IMG/VR virus record: IMGVR_UViG_3300049222_000070 | Coordinates: 1-20,991 of that record | DNA length: 20,991 bases | Strand: one strand, 5' to 3' | Source of the DNA: a virus | Shown here: piece after piece, positions 8,468-17,026 of the stretch | How positions within the stretch are numbered: position 1 is the stretch's first letter | How the letters are laid out: each line of letters begins with the position of its first letter | Program-made: the position numbers and the translations under genes | The notes under the pieces: generated by a model | What the model was told of the DNA's origin: nothing | Databases searched by the model: none | The model's input: the letters and a program-made list of their open reading frames with translations, nothing else

Positions 8468-8680
8468 TTAAGTACGTGCCGCTAAACCACGTTTCTTGGG
8501 TGTAGGTTCTAACATTGAACTAAGCATAGTTAAATCTGGTCCTAGTACTTTTGCCAATACCTCACCTTGAGGTGATGTTTTTAAGGAGTTTAAAATAGAT
8601 TTTTCTTCATCAGAAAGTGCGCTAGTACGACTCTGTACTTCACTGTAGTAATCTCCAAATGTGTATGTTTCTTCTTCCAT
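8468..8680 (-). CDS. Small acidic protein of unknown function
   Basis: A 70-residue protein beginning MEEETYTFGDYYSEVQSR. It has an acidic, helical N-terminal two thirds (including SDEEKSILNSLKT) and a basic C-terminus (PTPKKRGLAART). No known motif is recognised. Its ATG has a GGAT ribosome site that lies within the last codons of the 1055-residue gene, one nucleotide before it, so translation is probably coupled. Location between a virion-associated protein and the scaffold suggests a role in head assembly, but this is only inference. The following 58 nt (8410-8467) hold no gene. Confidence 0.65.
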   Translation of the reverse strand: MEEETYTFGDYYSEVQSRTSALSDEEKSILNSLKTSPQGEVLAKVLGPDLTMLSSMLEPTPKKRGLAART

Positions 8681-8681
8681 G

Positions 8682-11600
8682 CTATTTATCCTTAAACATT
8701 TTATACTTACCTACAATATAACATGTAGGCTCTAGTATAGCACGATATATACGACCTAACGTATTACGTTTTTTGCCCTGCATTTCTGCACGTAAGTCTG
8801 CAGTACGATTTCTCGCAATGTTTTCTAGTATTGCACGTACTATCTTATTATTTTTCTTATACCCTAGTTTTACTAGTGGTTTAAATAATGTATGGTAACC
8901 TACTTCGTGAGCCTTTGTCAAGTTCTTTTCTGAATAAGATAACCAAATAGCTTGGCGATAACTACCAAATCCATAAGATGTATTCATTGCAGTACAAACA
9001 ATCTTACTATCACTACTTGAAGAGGCGCTAGAAGTGTCGTTGCTTCCCGTAGCGTTTTCATTTACGCCCGTGTAAGTTCTGGTTAAGTAGTTACCATTGT
9101 CTGCTTTTTTCCACTCAAAGCCATCTCCAGCGTACTGACCACCTGCACTAACGGCACCTTCAGTTTTATTACTAGACGGTTTAGTCTGTACCGTAACCTT
9201 TTTACCCGAAGATGCAGTCACTATATTTTTATCTGAAGATTTACTTTTAGAAGCCTCTCGCTCCTTAACTAGGGAATTTGCACGAGAAGTCCAAACTTTA
9301 CCATTTTTAGTTTCTTTGTTAATGTCTGCTTGAATTTCTGCAGTAGTTCTTCCAGAAGATGGTGTAGTTTTTTTAGTAGTAACTAGTTTACCCCCTACAT
9401 ACTCTTTGTTATCAAAGGGCGTAAGTATATTTTTAGCACTTTGAATAAGTGTATTAGTACCTGCAGGTGCAGCTTCTTCAGCAGTTTGGGTTGTGTATTC
9501 TTTACCTCTAAAAGTAAATGTTTCTTTACCTGCAAGGCGATTACGATTAAAAGCATCTTTAAATGAATCTTGTCGAGGTTTACCTAAGTACTGCTCTCTA
9601 GCATCCATAGCAGTATCAACAACTGGTTGTGTAGGTGTTGGTGTAAGTCCTTTAGTGTCTAACATTTTTGTAGGAACACCTAGATCGTTAGTAGTAGAAG
9701 TTTGCACTTGACTTCTGGTAGGTGTAAGCCCCTTAGTATCTAACACTTTTGTAGGAACACCTACTTTAGGAAGTATGTTACTAGGCTGTGTATACAAATT
9801 TGTATTAAATGCTTGCTGTGTCTGTGTGCTTATAGGTGTGCTTATAGGTAAAGTCCCACCGGGTACTTCTGGCCCAGCTTGCGCCGCACGTTGCGCATCT
9901 ACTTGATCTTGAGTTACTGTTAAAATAGGTGCATCTTTTACTTCCTTTGGTCTAAGGTCTGTTCCCGTAATAGGACTTGGTGGTACTGGAAATCTTTCAA
10001 CAGTAACAGGGCTAGGCGGTACAGGAAACTTTTCTGACTCGAGCTGTTCAGCAGTAGGTAAAATTCCTCGTGGGTCATACTTATCCTCATTGCTCTGACT
10101 TGTAGAAGTACTATAAGCTACCTGTTGTGGTGTTACAGCATAGTTACCATAAGAAGGGTCAAAAGCACTAGTCATCTGTTTTTGCAGGGGCTGAGGTCCG
10201 TAACCTGCAGCGCCCATATCTATATCTTGATTATAAAAAACATTAGGATCAATCTGACGATTGTATCCCGTAGCTTCCTCTTGTTTTCTAGGGTCTCTTA
10301 TGTTTGCAACATTAGTCTGGAAGGCATCTTGAATTAATTCCTGTTTTGCGGAAAGAATTTGATCAGCACGAGAAGGTTCCGCAGTAACTGGCTGATCAAA
10401 AACAGGTTGTTGATTTGCATCAGATGCATACAATTGTTCCCTAGAAACTACCGGTTGTTGCATTACAATATCTTCACCACTAGGCGCAACAGTCTGTTGC
10501 ATGATTGCATCTTCGTCTTGCATAAAGTCAAGAGTCGAAGCTATTTCGGTAGCTTTTGCTATAATGTCCATTTGAGTTCGTCTAGGCGCTGGCAAAGGAG
10601 TGCCAGCAGGTGAAGTTGAATACTGACCCTCAACATCTCCTAAATCAAATACTTGGGTAGTTTGCGTAGTAGGATCGGCAGGAAGGGCAGAGTCTTGCAC
10701 AGGTTCTTCTAAAGAAGTCTCTATCTTAGCTGTATTTTTCTTAGCTGCCTCTACATCATCACCTGTTAGCCCAAGAGCACCACCTACAAACTCAATTACT
10801 TTTCCAAAAAGTGTAGTAACTTTAGCGGGTGCTAATTTTTCTTGAGTCTCAGTCAAACTTTTTCTTTGCGCCGCAGTTAAACCGCCCTTAGCCAAACGAG
10901 TAGCGATTTCTGCTGCAACTTTCTTTTCTTGGTGCCGCATCATGGCGTAACCAATAGCGCCAAATGGTCCAAGGAATGCCATAGCACCTTTAGCAATTGT
11001 ACTACCTGTACCTGTCAGTTCTGCAGAACGCTCTATTAATTCTTTAGTAGATAAACCTGACCAGTTAATAGCTTCCGCTGTAGGCATTGGAGGGGGAGTA
11101 TCATTATCACCACCCATAGAAGCTGCCCTAACTTCTGCAGTAGCAGTATTTGCTGCACGTACAATTGCACCTGCAGTAGTATTAGTATTGACTACCGCAT
11201 CTGTACCTGAGTATAGTGTATAGCCATCTGGAACAGGGAACTGAGCAACCCCACCTACAAACGGAATCATCACGCTCTCACCTGCAGCATTACGGTATTC
11301 TTTATACTCAATAGCTGCATCACCCATTAACTGTTTAAAGTCTATAGGTATAGAACTTGTAGCTACAGGCTCTGGTGTAAGTCTTCGTGTTGCGGTAGGT
11401 TGTGTTGTTACAGGCGTAGTAGGTTCTTCTACGGTAGGTTGAGCAACAGTTCGTGTAGAGCCTGTAGCGGTAGTAGTTAAACCACCTTCCGCCATGTTTA
11501 ACTCTTCTTCACCTTCTGGCATACCACCTACAATAATAAGATCAGCCATACCAAAGGGTAAGTCATCTTCCATAGTAGCTTCGTCAGAGTTACCCATTTG

Positions 11601-11849
11601 ACCCATTGCTTCCATGCGCTTGAGACCCATCTTAGCGTCTTGACGTAACTGCATAAGCTTGTCTAAACCGATGTAACGGGTAACGTCTTCTGGAAAAATA
11701 AACTCACCTTCACTAATGTTAGCGGGAATATCGTCACGAACACCTTTACGTGTACCGCCTACAGGAACTTCATTGCCAGATTCTTCGTCTACCATACCGC
11801 CTTCGTCTTTGAGACCACCATCCTCAAAAAGTTCCATCTGCTTTTCCAT
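8682..11849 (-). CDS. Large mosaic virion-associated protein
   Basis: A 1055-residue protein. The first ~110 residues are acidic and carry the segment DDIPANISEGEFIFPEDVTR and then GLDKLMQLRQDAKMGLKRME, which I recall as conserved in marine phage proteins encoded near the portal. A single hydrophobic, glycine-rich helix (AMAFLGPFGAIGYAMM) lies near residue 295. The middle, to about residue 930, is low-complexity, rich in Thr, Pro, Gln, Ser and Ala, with internal duplications. The last ~110 residues form a distinct domain (IVCTAMNTSYGFGSYRQAIW, then AHEVGYHTLFKPLVKLG), which I have seen at the C-terminus of other marine phage proteins. No enzyme motif is visible. It could be an ejection or inner-core protein, given the membrane-like helix and lack of other candidates. 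The ATG at 11849 follows AAAAGGA. Confidence 0.75.
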   Translation of the reverse strand: MEKQMELFEDGGLKDEGGMVDEESGNEVPVGGTRKGVRDDIPANISEGEFIFPEDVTRYIGLDKLMQLRQDAKMGLKRMEAMGQMGNSDEATMEDDLPFGMADLIIVGGMPEGEEELNMAEGGLTTTATGSTRTVAQPTVEEPTTPVTTQPTATRRLTPEPVATSSIPIDFKQLMGDAAIEYKEYRNAAGESVMIPFVGGVAQFPVPDGYTLYSGTDAVVNTNTTAGAIVRAANTATAEVRAASMGGDNDTPPPMPTAEAINWSGLSTKELIERSAELTGTGSTIAKGAMAFLGPFGAIGYAMMRHQEKKVAAEIATRLAKGGLTAAQRKSLTETQEKLAPAKVTTLFGKVIEFVGGALGLTGDDVEAAKKNTAKIETSLEEPVQDSALPADPTTQTTQVFDLGDVEGQYSTSPAGTPLPAPRRTQMDIIAKATEIASTLDFMQDEDAIMQQTVAPSGEDIVMQQPVVSREQLYASDANQQPVFDQPVTAEPSRADQILSAKQELIQDAFQTNVANIRDPRKQEEATGYNRQIDPNVFYNQDIDMGAAGYGPQPLQKQMTSAFDPSYGNYAVTPQQVAYSTSTSQSNEDKYDPRGILPTAEQLESEKFPVPPSPVTVERFPVPPSPITGTDLRPKEVKDAPILTVTQDQVDAQRAAQAGPEVPGGTLPISTPISTQTQQAFNTNLYTQPSNILPKVGVPTKVLDTKGLTPTRSQVQTSTTNDLGVPTKMLDTKGLTPTPTQPVVDTAMDAREQYLGKPRQDSFKDAFNRNRLAGKETFTFRGKEYTTQTAEEAAPAGTNTLIQSAKNILTPFDNKEYVGGKLVTTKKTTPSSGRTTAEIQADINKETKNGKVWTSRANSLVKEREASKSKSSDKNIVTASSGKKVTVQTKPSSNKTEGAVSAGGQYAGDGFEWKKADNGNYLTRTYTGVNENATGSNDTSSASSSSDSKIVCTAMNTSYGFGSYRQAIWLSYSEKNLTKAHEVGYHTLFKPLVKLGYKKNNKIVRAILENIARNRTADLRAEMQGKKRNTLGRIYRAILEPTCYIVGKYKMFKDK
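9640..9764 (-). repeat. Duplicated 81-nt-period segment inside the 1055-residue protein
   Basis: The phrase GVPTK(V/M)LDTKGLTPT occurs twice, 27 residues apart, and the DNA of the two copies is still closely similar (starts at about 9640 and 9721 on the plus strand). Nearby FPVPPSP also occurs twice (about 9968-10030). The duplications sit in the flexible middle of the protein. Confidence 0.75.
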
Positions 11850-11856
11850 TACTGCA

Positions 11857-12072
11857 TTATCCTTTTAATACTTCATCTCTAAGTAGTTTTAGTCTACGTA
11901 GTTGATAAATAGCGCCTTGCGCCCTGTGTACGGTTATTATATTATCTGACTGTTCCATTGCACGGTGCTGTTGTGCAATTACAAAATCAATATAGTCACT
12001 AAAGTCATTCCATTGCTGGTGGTTGTTGACCAGTGGCTTGAGCCTGTTGAGGTGCTCCCTGTCCTTCTGCAT
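11857..12072 (-). CDS. Small helical protein overlapping the portal gene
   Basis: A 71-residue charged protein (MQKDREHLNRLKPL at the start, then a helical TVHRAQGAIYQLRRLKLLRD near the end). It resembles small proteins with a YRAQG...LxxLKxLRD pattern that are often encoded after the portal in marine phages. Function is unknown. The ATG at 12072 lies inside the portal gene, giving a 68-nt overlap in another frame. An AGGA ribosome site lies about 9 nt upstream, and no usable start exists after the portal stop, so the overlap seems genuine. It may help portal or DNA-packaging assembly, but nothing in the sequence proves that. Confidence 0.65.
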   Translation of the reverse strand: MQKDREHLNRLKPLVNNHQQWNDFSDYIDFVIAQQHRAMEQSDNIITVHRAQGAIYQLRRLKLLRDEVLKG

Positions 12073-14122
12073 TTCCGCTAAATCCTTGTTCTTGTGGGGT
12101 AGGTACTTGGCCTGTGCCTATATTACCACCACCTGCGCCTGTAGGGTCCATCTGTGCTTCTGGTCCTGCGGCGGGTTGCTGAAAACCCTTCATGAGTTCA
12201 GCTTGAATTGCAGCTTCATCCATGTTGTTTGTAACTTTATCTGGGTCTAGTTCAAGAGACTTTGCAATCTCACGAATAATATACTGGAATTTAGCAAAAG
12301 GTGCAAGTGCTGGGCTAGAAGAAATTTGCATAAATTGCATAAGTCGTTGACTGCGTACTTCGTTAGCCATAAGGCTTTCAGTACCACGTGCCTTAACTTC
12401 CAAGTCACCTTTAATCTTGGGGTCATAGTCAAACTGCATGTTAAATCTAAACAGACCCTCACCCAACGGACGGAGCAAGTAATCGTCTACATTCTTAATA
12501 ACATTTTTAATGCCACCTTGTGCTGCGCCCATAAGCATAGATATACCGGAAGCTGTACGACCTACACCACTAACACCTGTTTGACCATGTGCAAAGCTAG
12601 GAAAGCCAGTACTTTCATCCGCAAGTACACGGGCTTTGTCAAATAGCTGCAAGTTTTCTCCAGATACGTTAGGAAACTTGGTGCCAAAAATAGCTTGTCC
12701 GGGTGCGCCACCCTGCCGCCTAAATACCTTACCGGGATATACAGACATATCTTGTCCCGGTACTAGATTAGTTTCGTCTACTTCTAAAATAAGATTACCG
12801 GATAGTACAGCATTATCTACCGCCATACGCATAAACCCATTCATAAGTGTTTGGGTATCGTCCATGTTTTCTGCAATGCCCACACCAAAAAATGAATAAG
12901 GATTTAATTCATAAGGGGAAGCCATATAAGGAATACGTGCAGGTTTAAACGGATTCAAAACCATACGAAGTAGTTTGCCATTACAAATCCAAACATTAGC
13001 TTGTAGTTCGTCTACTTCAGACAGTTCACTTGGAATATCTACACCTTGTTCAAGAAGCATTTCTACATCTACCATACCCCAGTACTCAAGAACTTCAAAG
13101 CGTTCTACACCGTGGTCAGGTGAGTAATCGGAAAGATCATCTTCCCAGTATTCTTTGGTATAGTTTTCACCAAATTGAATAGCTTCATCAATAACATTGT
13201 TACGGAAGAATGGTCTACGTTTAAGTCCACGCAATTGACTACGTGACATTTTGTGGCGCTCAATTACATACTGAGCTTCGTCCATATTAGTTGCATCTGG
13301 GTCTGGGTAAAAATTCCATACAGATACATGCGAAACTTGTGGGATAGTTTTAATAGTGGGTGAGTATTCACCTTCATCATTCCAGCTTGGGTATTCTTTG
13401 TCAACTGCAAATGGACCCTTCATTACACCTGTACCAAAAAGAGCCATCTCAAACGCTGTGCTACGCAAGTGTTTACTTGCACCGGACTCTTCTAGCTGGT
13501 CATGAATTTTCTTTTGCATCATCTTAGCTGCTATCATAGCGGGGCTAAATGTAATGGCTGTAGGTGTTTTACCTACACCTTCACGTACTCCCTCTACGTT
13601 TTCAAATTTATCTTTGAGTGGGCCTAAGCTTTCAGCTAATGTCTTAGCAGTGGCACCTGCAGGTAAATCACGATTGTCTCCTGCGTACCCGTAAGGACTT
13701 ACCAACTCATCTAAATTAGATTCACGTAATTGCTCTGGTTCTTTTGGATCAAAGTTTACATCTGCAACTACACCCTCTGGTAATTCTGTAGGGTCAACAG
13801 ATAAAGGAAAACGCTGTGCGGCAAATAAAACATCAACAATTTGGCTATAGGCAGCGAGTGTTTTTGTTTTAGTTACTTTAATAAATACACGAGACTTTTC
13901 TGCCTCTGTAAACTGAACATCTGGACTATATAAACCACGATAGTTACGATAGGCCCGTAGCCAACGCTGTTCATCTTGCTGACGATAATCATCGGCACGA
14001 TTATACTTTTCCATAATAAATGGAATAATTTTAGAGGAGTCTACATCGTCAATAGATGAGTCTTCGCTATCTGCTAATGCAATTGCGTCATCTTCGATGA
14101 AGCCTTCGTTCTCTTCTGCCAT
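12005..14122 (-). CDS. Portal protein
   Basis: A 705-residue protein starting with an acidic tail (MAEENEGFIEDDAIALADSE). It has the overall layout of podovirus portals: an early helical segment with EKYNRADDYRQQDEQRWLRA, then FIKVTKTKTLAAYSQIVDVL, a wing or stem region (VSVWNFYPDPDATNMDEAQY), a FGVGIAENMDDTQTLMNGFM segment and a Gln/Pro/Gly-rich C-terminal tail. It lies 10 nt after the large terminase gene, the classic position. A GGA-containing ribosome site (AAGGAAAG) precedes the ATG. The portal forms the dodecameric channel for DNA entry and exit. Family assignment rests on length, composition, motifs such as PDPDAT and gene order. Confidence 0.86.
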   Translation of the reverse strand: MAEENEGFIEDDAIALADSEDSSIDDVDSSKIIPFIMEKYNRADDYRQQDEQRWLRAYRNYRGLYSPDVQFTEAEKSRVFIKVTKTKTLAAYSQIVDVLFAAQRFPLSVDPTELPEGVVADVNFDPKEPEQLRESNLDELVSPYGYAGDNRDLPAGATAKTLAESLGPLKDKFENVEGVREGVGKTPTAITFSPAMIAAKMMQKKIHDQLEESGASKHLRSTAFEMALFGTGVMKGPFAVDKEYPSWNDEGEYSPTIKTIPQVSHVSVWNFYPDPDATNMDEAQYVIERHKMSRSQLRGLKRRPFFRNNVIDEAIQFGENYTKEYWEDDLSDYSPDHGVERFEVLEYWGMVDVEMLLEQGVDIPSELSEVDELQANVWICNGKLLRMVLNPFKPARIPYMASPYELNPYSFFGVGIAENMDDTQTLMNGFMRMAVDNAVLSGNLILEVDETNLVPGQDMSVYPGKVFRRQGGAPGQAIFGTKFPNVSGENLQLFDKARVLADESTGFPSFAHGQTGVSGVGRTASGISMLMGAAQGGIKNVIKNVDDYLLRPLGEGLFRFNMQFDYDPKIKGDLEVKARGTESLMANEVRSQRLMQFMQISSSPALAPFAKFQYIIREIAKSLELDPDKVTNNMDEAAIQAELMKGFQQPAAGPEAQMDPTGAGGGNIGTGQVPTPQEQGFSGNAEGQGAPQQAQATGQQPPAME

Positions 14123-14132
14123 CTATCTTTCC

Positions 14133-15713
14133 TTAATAACCAAACGTAGAATCCGCTACCTGCATTCTACCATACTGCGTGTTACTTGAATCAAAGTCAA
14201 ATACACTAAACCGTGGTCTCGACATAATACCATATCTTAGTGCATCGTACAAGTGGTCTTCTGCGTGTGTGTCAATATCTTCTGGATTTCTTTTATCAAT
14301 AGGTAAAGCAGGTAGTTGTGAAATAATATTAGTACAGTTATTAAAAAATACTAACCTTGCTTCCTCTGTATATTCGTCTACTTGTAGCCTACGGTGTATT
14401 TCGTTTTTACCTGCTACACGAGACCCTTTAGAACGGTCAGACGGACGCCAGCGACACCCTCTATGTATCATTTGTTCTGCAAGGCTTGGGCCTGTATCAC
14501 CACGTCTATGCCACAAAGAGCTATCAAGTACGCCGTACTTAATGTTACCGTCACCTGCTTCAAGTTCCATAACCATGTCGGCAAGATCAACTGCAAGTAC
14601 TTTACTTACGTATAGCTCCCGATAAACAATAAGCTGTTCACTAGGAGACACTGCAAACCATACAACACCGGAGTAGCTTCCGTACCCATAGTCACAAGCT
14701 CTAAACTTTACCCAGTTACTTGGAATATCAAATGGCTCAACTACGTGTACATTTCTGTCAAACTCTGTAAAAGCTGCGCCTTCTTTAATATCCCAATCAC
14801 CTTCAAGCAATTGCTTACGCTGTTGCTCTGGCAATGACAAAAGCATTGCTTCGTAGTCACCTTGTTCTGACAGATAAGGATTGTCAGAAAGTCTAGCTGG
14901 AATAAACCTGCGTTTAAATAAAGGCTTTCCAGCTTTCTCGTGTCCTGCAGGATACTTTAGTTGCTCACCTGTATCAATGTCTGTAGCTATAAACGATTTA
15001 CCTGCAGGGGCAGGATCAATAAACATTTTCTTTACCCAGTGATGTCCTCTGCCGCCGGGGTTAGTAGTAGCCCTCATAGACAACGGAAGCGCAGGGTCTG
15101 CAGTACGTAACCGTGAGCGCATGTAGTTCCATGCGTAAGGTGTAGCCCACTGTGTAAGTTCGTCAAAGCCAATCCAACTAAATGCGAGACCTTGATAACG
15201 AGTAACGTCTTGGTCTTTATCTAGGTAGCTCAACCACAGTGTAGCTCCCGATGGTGCAGTCCATGTCATCTTGCGTTCTGACCACTTGATACCGGGCCAA
15301 ATCTTTGGGTACATTTCTTGTGACTTAGTTATAAGCTCACGAAGTTCTTCCGTAGTATGTCGGAGGAGAACACCAGCGAAGGCTGGAACGCCCATGTAAC
15401 GTAACGGGTCGGCCAACATAGCGTAACTTTTACCGCCCCCTGCAGAGCCTCCATACAGCACCTCACGTTCACTTGATGCAAGGAAGTCAGTCTGTGGGCC
15501 TACGTTAGGTTTAAAAATTACATTATGGTCTTCTTCAACCTTAGTGGTAAAGTCATCTAATAGTACTGTAGGACTAGGCTGCTTCGCCTTCGCTGTCGTT
15601 TTCTTTTGCCCCGATGCGGTTGTTTTCGATTTCTTCCGCTTTGGCGATTGCCTTTTTCGCATAGTCTGCCCATTTGCGTAGGCTTCCAGCTTTGTTTTTT
15701 CTTTGTCGCTCAT
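14133..15713 (-). CDS. terL: Terminase large subunit (ATPase and nuclease)
   Basis: A 526-residue packaging motor. A Lys-rich tail occupies residues 1-48. The ATPase domain has Walker A GGSAGGGKS at 88-96, Walker B with acidic pair IGFDEL at 181-186 and the coupling segment MRATTNPGG at 213-221. The nuclease domain has candidate metal-binding acids D341 (RACDYGYG), D397 (YGVLDSS) and D486/D490 (EDHLYDALRYG). All expected elements are present, so it should be active. It translocates DNA into the prohead through the portal and cuts concatemers. The start at 15713 overlaps the previous gene by 140 nt. An internal ATG at 15662 is an alternative, but neither has a strong ribosome site. No start codon lies close to the end of the previous gene. 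Confidence 0.95.
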   Translation of the reverse strand: MSDKEKTKLEAYANGQTMRKRQSPKRKKSKTTASGQKKTTAKAKQPSPTVLLDDFTTKVEEDHNVIFKPNVGPQTDFLASSEREVLYGGSAGGGKSYAMLADPLRYMGVPAFAGVLLRHTTEELRELITKSQEMYPKIWPGIKWSERKMTWTAPSGATLWLSYLDKDQDVTRYQGLAFSWIGFDELTQWATPYAWNYMRSRLRTADPALPLSMRATTNPGGRGHHWVKKMFIDPAPAGKSFIATDIDTGEQLKYPAGHEKAGKPLFKRRFIPARLSDNPYLSEQGDYEAMLLSLPEQQRKQLLEGDWDIKEGAAFTEFDRNVHVVEPFDIPSNWVKFRACDYGYGSYSGVVWFAVSPSEQLIVYRELYVSKVLAVDLADMVMELEAGDGNIKYGVLDSSLWHRRGDTGPSLAEQMIHRGCRWRPSDRSKGSRVAGKNEIHRRLQVDEYTEEARLVFFNNCTNIISQLPALPIDKRNPEDIDTHAEDHLYDALRYGIMSRPRFSVFDFDSSNTQYGRMQVADSTFGY

Positions 15714-15993
15714 TGTCCAACCGTTTCTTTAATCCTACGTGCGATATTGACCTACCTGTATTTCTGGTAAGCCAGTTCGCCACTTCCCGATATGAATACT
15801 GTTTAATGTATTTCTTTGCTTGCTCAAGCATATCAAGTTCGTGGGTAATTGGCAAGAGGATTCCACTGTCGTTTGGGTCAAGTTCGTACCCAAAAGGAAT
15901 TGTTCTTGCTACACGTGGGATAGATACCCATACATTATCTTCTTTGAGGTCGGTTGGTTGTGGTAATTTCCACGTACCTACTTTTTTAGTCAT
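15574..15993 (-). CDS. Terminase-linked helix-turn-helix protein
   Basis: A 139-residue protein starting MTKKVGTWKLPQPTD. A central segment (IKQYSYREVANWLTRNTGRS, then ISHVGLKKRLDNER) has the form of a helix-turn-helix like those in resolvases and site-specific DNA binders. The end is a charged helix (RKWADYAKKAIAKAEEIENN). The frame is open upstream to 16116, but that part overlaps the small terminase and reads as shadow. ATG 15993 overlaps the small terminase stop by 8 nt and is preceded by AGGA. It lies between the two terminase genes, so it may help recognise the packaging site or link the subunits. I recall similar proteins before terL in other marine phages, without a proven role. Confidence 0.7.
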   Translation of the reverse strand: MTKKVGTWKLPQPTDLKEDNVWVSIPRVARTIPFGYELDPNDSGILLPITHELDMLEQAKKYIKQYSYREVANWLTRNTGRSISHVGLKKRLDNERQRKNKAGSLRKWADYAKKAIAKAEEIENNRIGAKENDSEGEAA

Positions 15994-16360
15994 CATCATC
16001 CTGTGGGTTTTTAGCTGGCATAAGCATGACGCCACCCTTTGCTTCCACTTGCATCTTCTCAGTCTTAACCAAACCAGTACGATCAAGTAGTTCTTTTGCA
16101 GCTTGCATCTTATCACGAATACCTAGCTCTGTAGGATCATACAATGCACCTACCATAGCCATCGCAGCTTTTGGCGCATTACGTGCAAGAAAAGTATGTG
16201 TTACTTCGATAATCTCTTCTTTAATACCTTTAGTAACTTCTGCATTAGAAGTATTTGCGGAGTAACCAGCCAACATCTTAGCGGCGGTAATGTCACCACC
16301 TGCTTCATCCATAAGGACTGCTAGAAACTTTTGTTGACGTTCCGTTAACTCACGAGCCAT
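15986..16360 (-). CDS. terS: Terminase small subunit
   Basis: A 124-residue protein beginning MARELTERQQKFLAVLMDEA. The N-terminal half has the helix-turn-helix pattern of terminase small subunits (LTERQQKFLAVLMDEAGGDI, then TAAKMLAGYS). Next come AKELLDRTGLV, usual for oligomerisation helices in this family, and an acidic tail (NPQDDDD). It binds DNA and starts packaging with TerL. The ATG is preceded by AAAGGAAG and follows the endolysin gene by 10 nt. Its position before the large terminase gene, separated only by the helix-turn-helix gene, supports the call. Confidence 0.85.
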   Translation of the reverse strand: MARELTERQQKFLAVLMDEAGGDITAAKMLAGYSANTSNAEVTKGIKEEIIEVTHTFLARNAPKAAMAMVGALYDPTELGIRDKMQAAKELLDRTGLVKTEKMQVEAKGGVMLMPAKNPQDDDD

Positions 16361-16370
16361 AGTACTTCCT

Positions 16371-16823
16371 TTACATCAATTCAAAATGAGGACCGTCGAT
16401 AAAGGGTCTACGGCCTTGTGACCTACGTAAATCTACGTATGCCATCATTGCATCTTCCGCTGTACCTTCATATGTACAGATGTCACCCTCTGACCAAGCT
16501 GCACCCCACTTGATTGCTACACCAAGTTCCTTAGCTGCCTCTTTCATTGCGTCACAAAGGTCATCGTAGACATTTAGTTCCCATACGCCTTTGCCATCCA
16601 CATAGGCCATGAGGTCTACGGCACGGCCCTCTAGGTGTTTAGACTTCATAGTTTGTGACTTACCTGCAGCTACAAGCTTTTCTTGCTCTTCTACAGTACG
16701 GAGGCCGTAGATTACACCAAAGTCTACTTTAGTAAGTTCAATAGCACGTTTTACTACCGCTACTAAGTTTTCGTCTACACCTTCCATCTTGGCAAGACTA
16801 CGATTAGATAATTTAAATGTCAT
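16371..16823 (-). CDS. Endolysin, M15-type peptidase (VanY/L-alanyl-D-glutamate peptidase family)
   Basis: A 150-residue protein with the zinc-binding pattern of M15 peptidases: SKHLEGRAVDL (H63, D70) and DGPHFEL (H146). It also has the YGLRTVEEQEKLVAAGKSQT segment, typical of the family. It should cleave the peptide stem of peptidoglycan at lysis. No signal peptide or transmembrane segment is visible, so release depends on a holin. An insertion of about 30 residues (roughly 111-140) separates the WG.AW motif from the final His, longer than in the T5 endolysin but seen in marine phage relatives as I recall them. The gene overlaps the preceding membrane protein by TAATG, forming a lysis cassette. 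Confidence 0.88.
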   Translation of the reverse strand: MTFKLSNRSLAKMEGVDENLVAVVKRAIELTKVDFGVIYGLRTVEEQEKLVAAGKSQTMKSKHLEGRAVDLMAYVDGKGVWELNVYDDLCDAMKEAAKELGVAIKWGAAWSEGDICTYEGTAEDAMMAYVDLRRSQGRRPFIDGPHFELM

Positions 16824-17026
16824 TACTCTTTTCCTTTTCCACTGACATAGCCAGCAACAACTCCAATAATGCCTGTAATAGACATCTGAAGTAACTCTAC
16901 AATGTTTTGGTCGAGTTCGGCATTATGTTCAGCGGCTATCATAAACTCATCTACTACAATAAGTCCAAGAAGGCCCATAAGACCTCCTGCCATAATCAAT
17001 ACTACTAAGTCTTTAGTGTACTTCAT
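16823..17026 (-). CDS. Small two-helix membrane protein (holin or accessory lysis candidate)
   Basis: A 67-residue protein with two hydrophobic helices (LVVLIMAGGLMGLLGLIVV and MSITGIIGVVAGYVSG) around a short charged loop (AAEHNAELDQN). It ends in the basic KGKE tail. It overlaps the upstream holin by ATGA and the endolysin by TAATG, so all three are probably translated together. Two helices with a short loop are compatible with a second holin or antiholin, but no family was recognised. Confidence 0.72.
   Translation of the reverse strand: MKYTKDLVVLIMAGGLMGLLGLIVVDEFMIAAEHNAELDQNIVELLQMSITGIIGVVAGYVSGKGKE

Noticed and set aside
14179-14625. 148-residue open frame on the plus strand
   Set aside because: It is antisense to the nuclease half of the large terminase and has no ribosome site or recognisable domain.
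15994-16116. Extended N-terminus of the helix-turn-helix protein
   Set aside because: The added residues overlap the small terminase and are Arg/Leu/Cys-rich shadow sequence; the ATG at 15993 has a ribosome site and normal family start.
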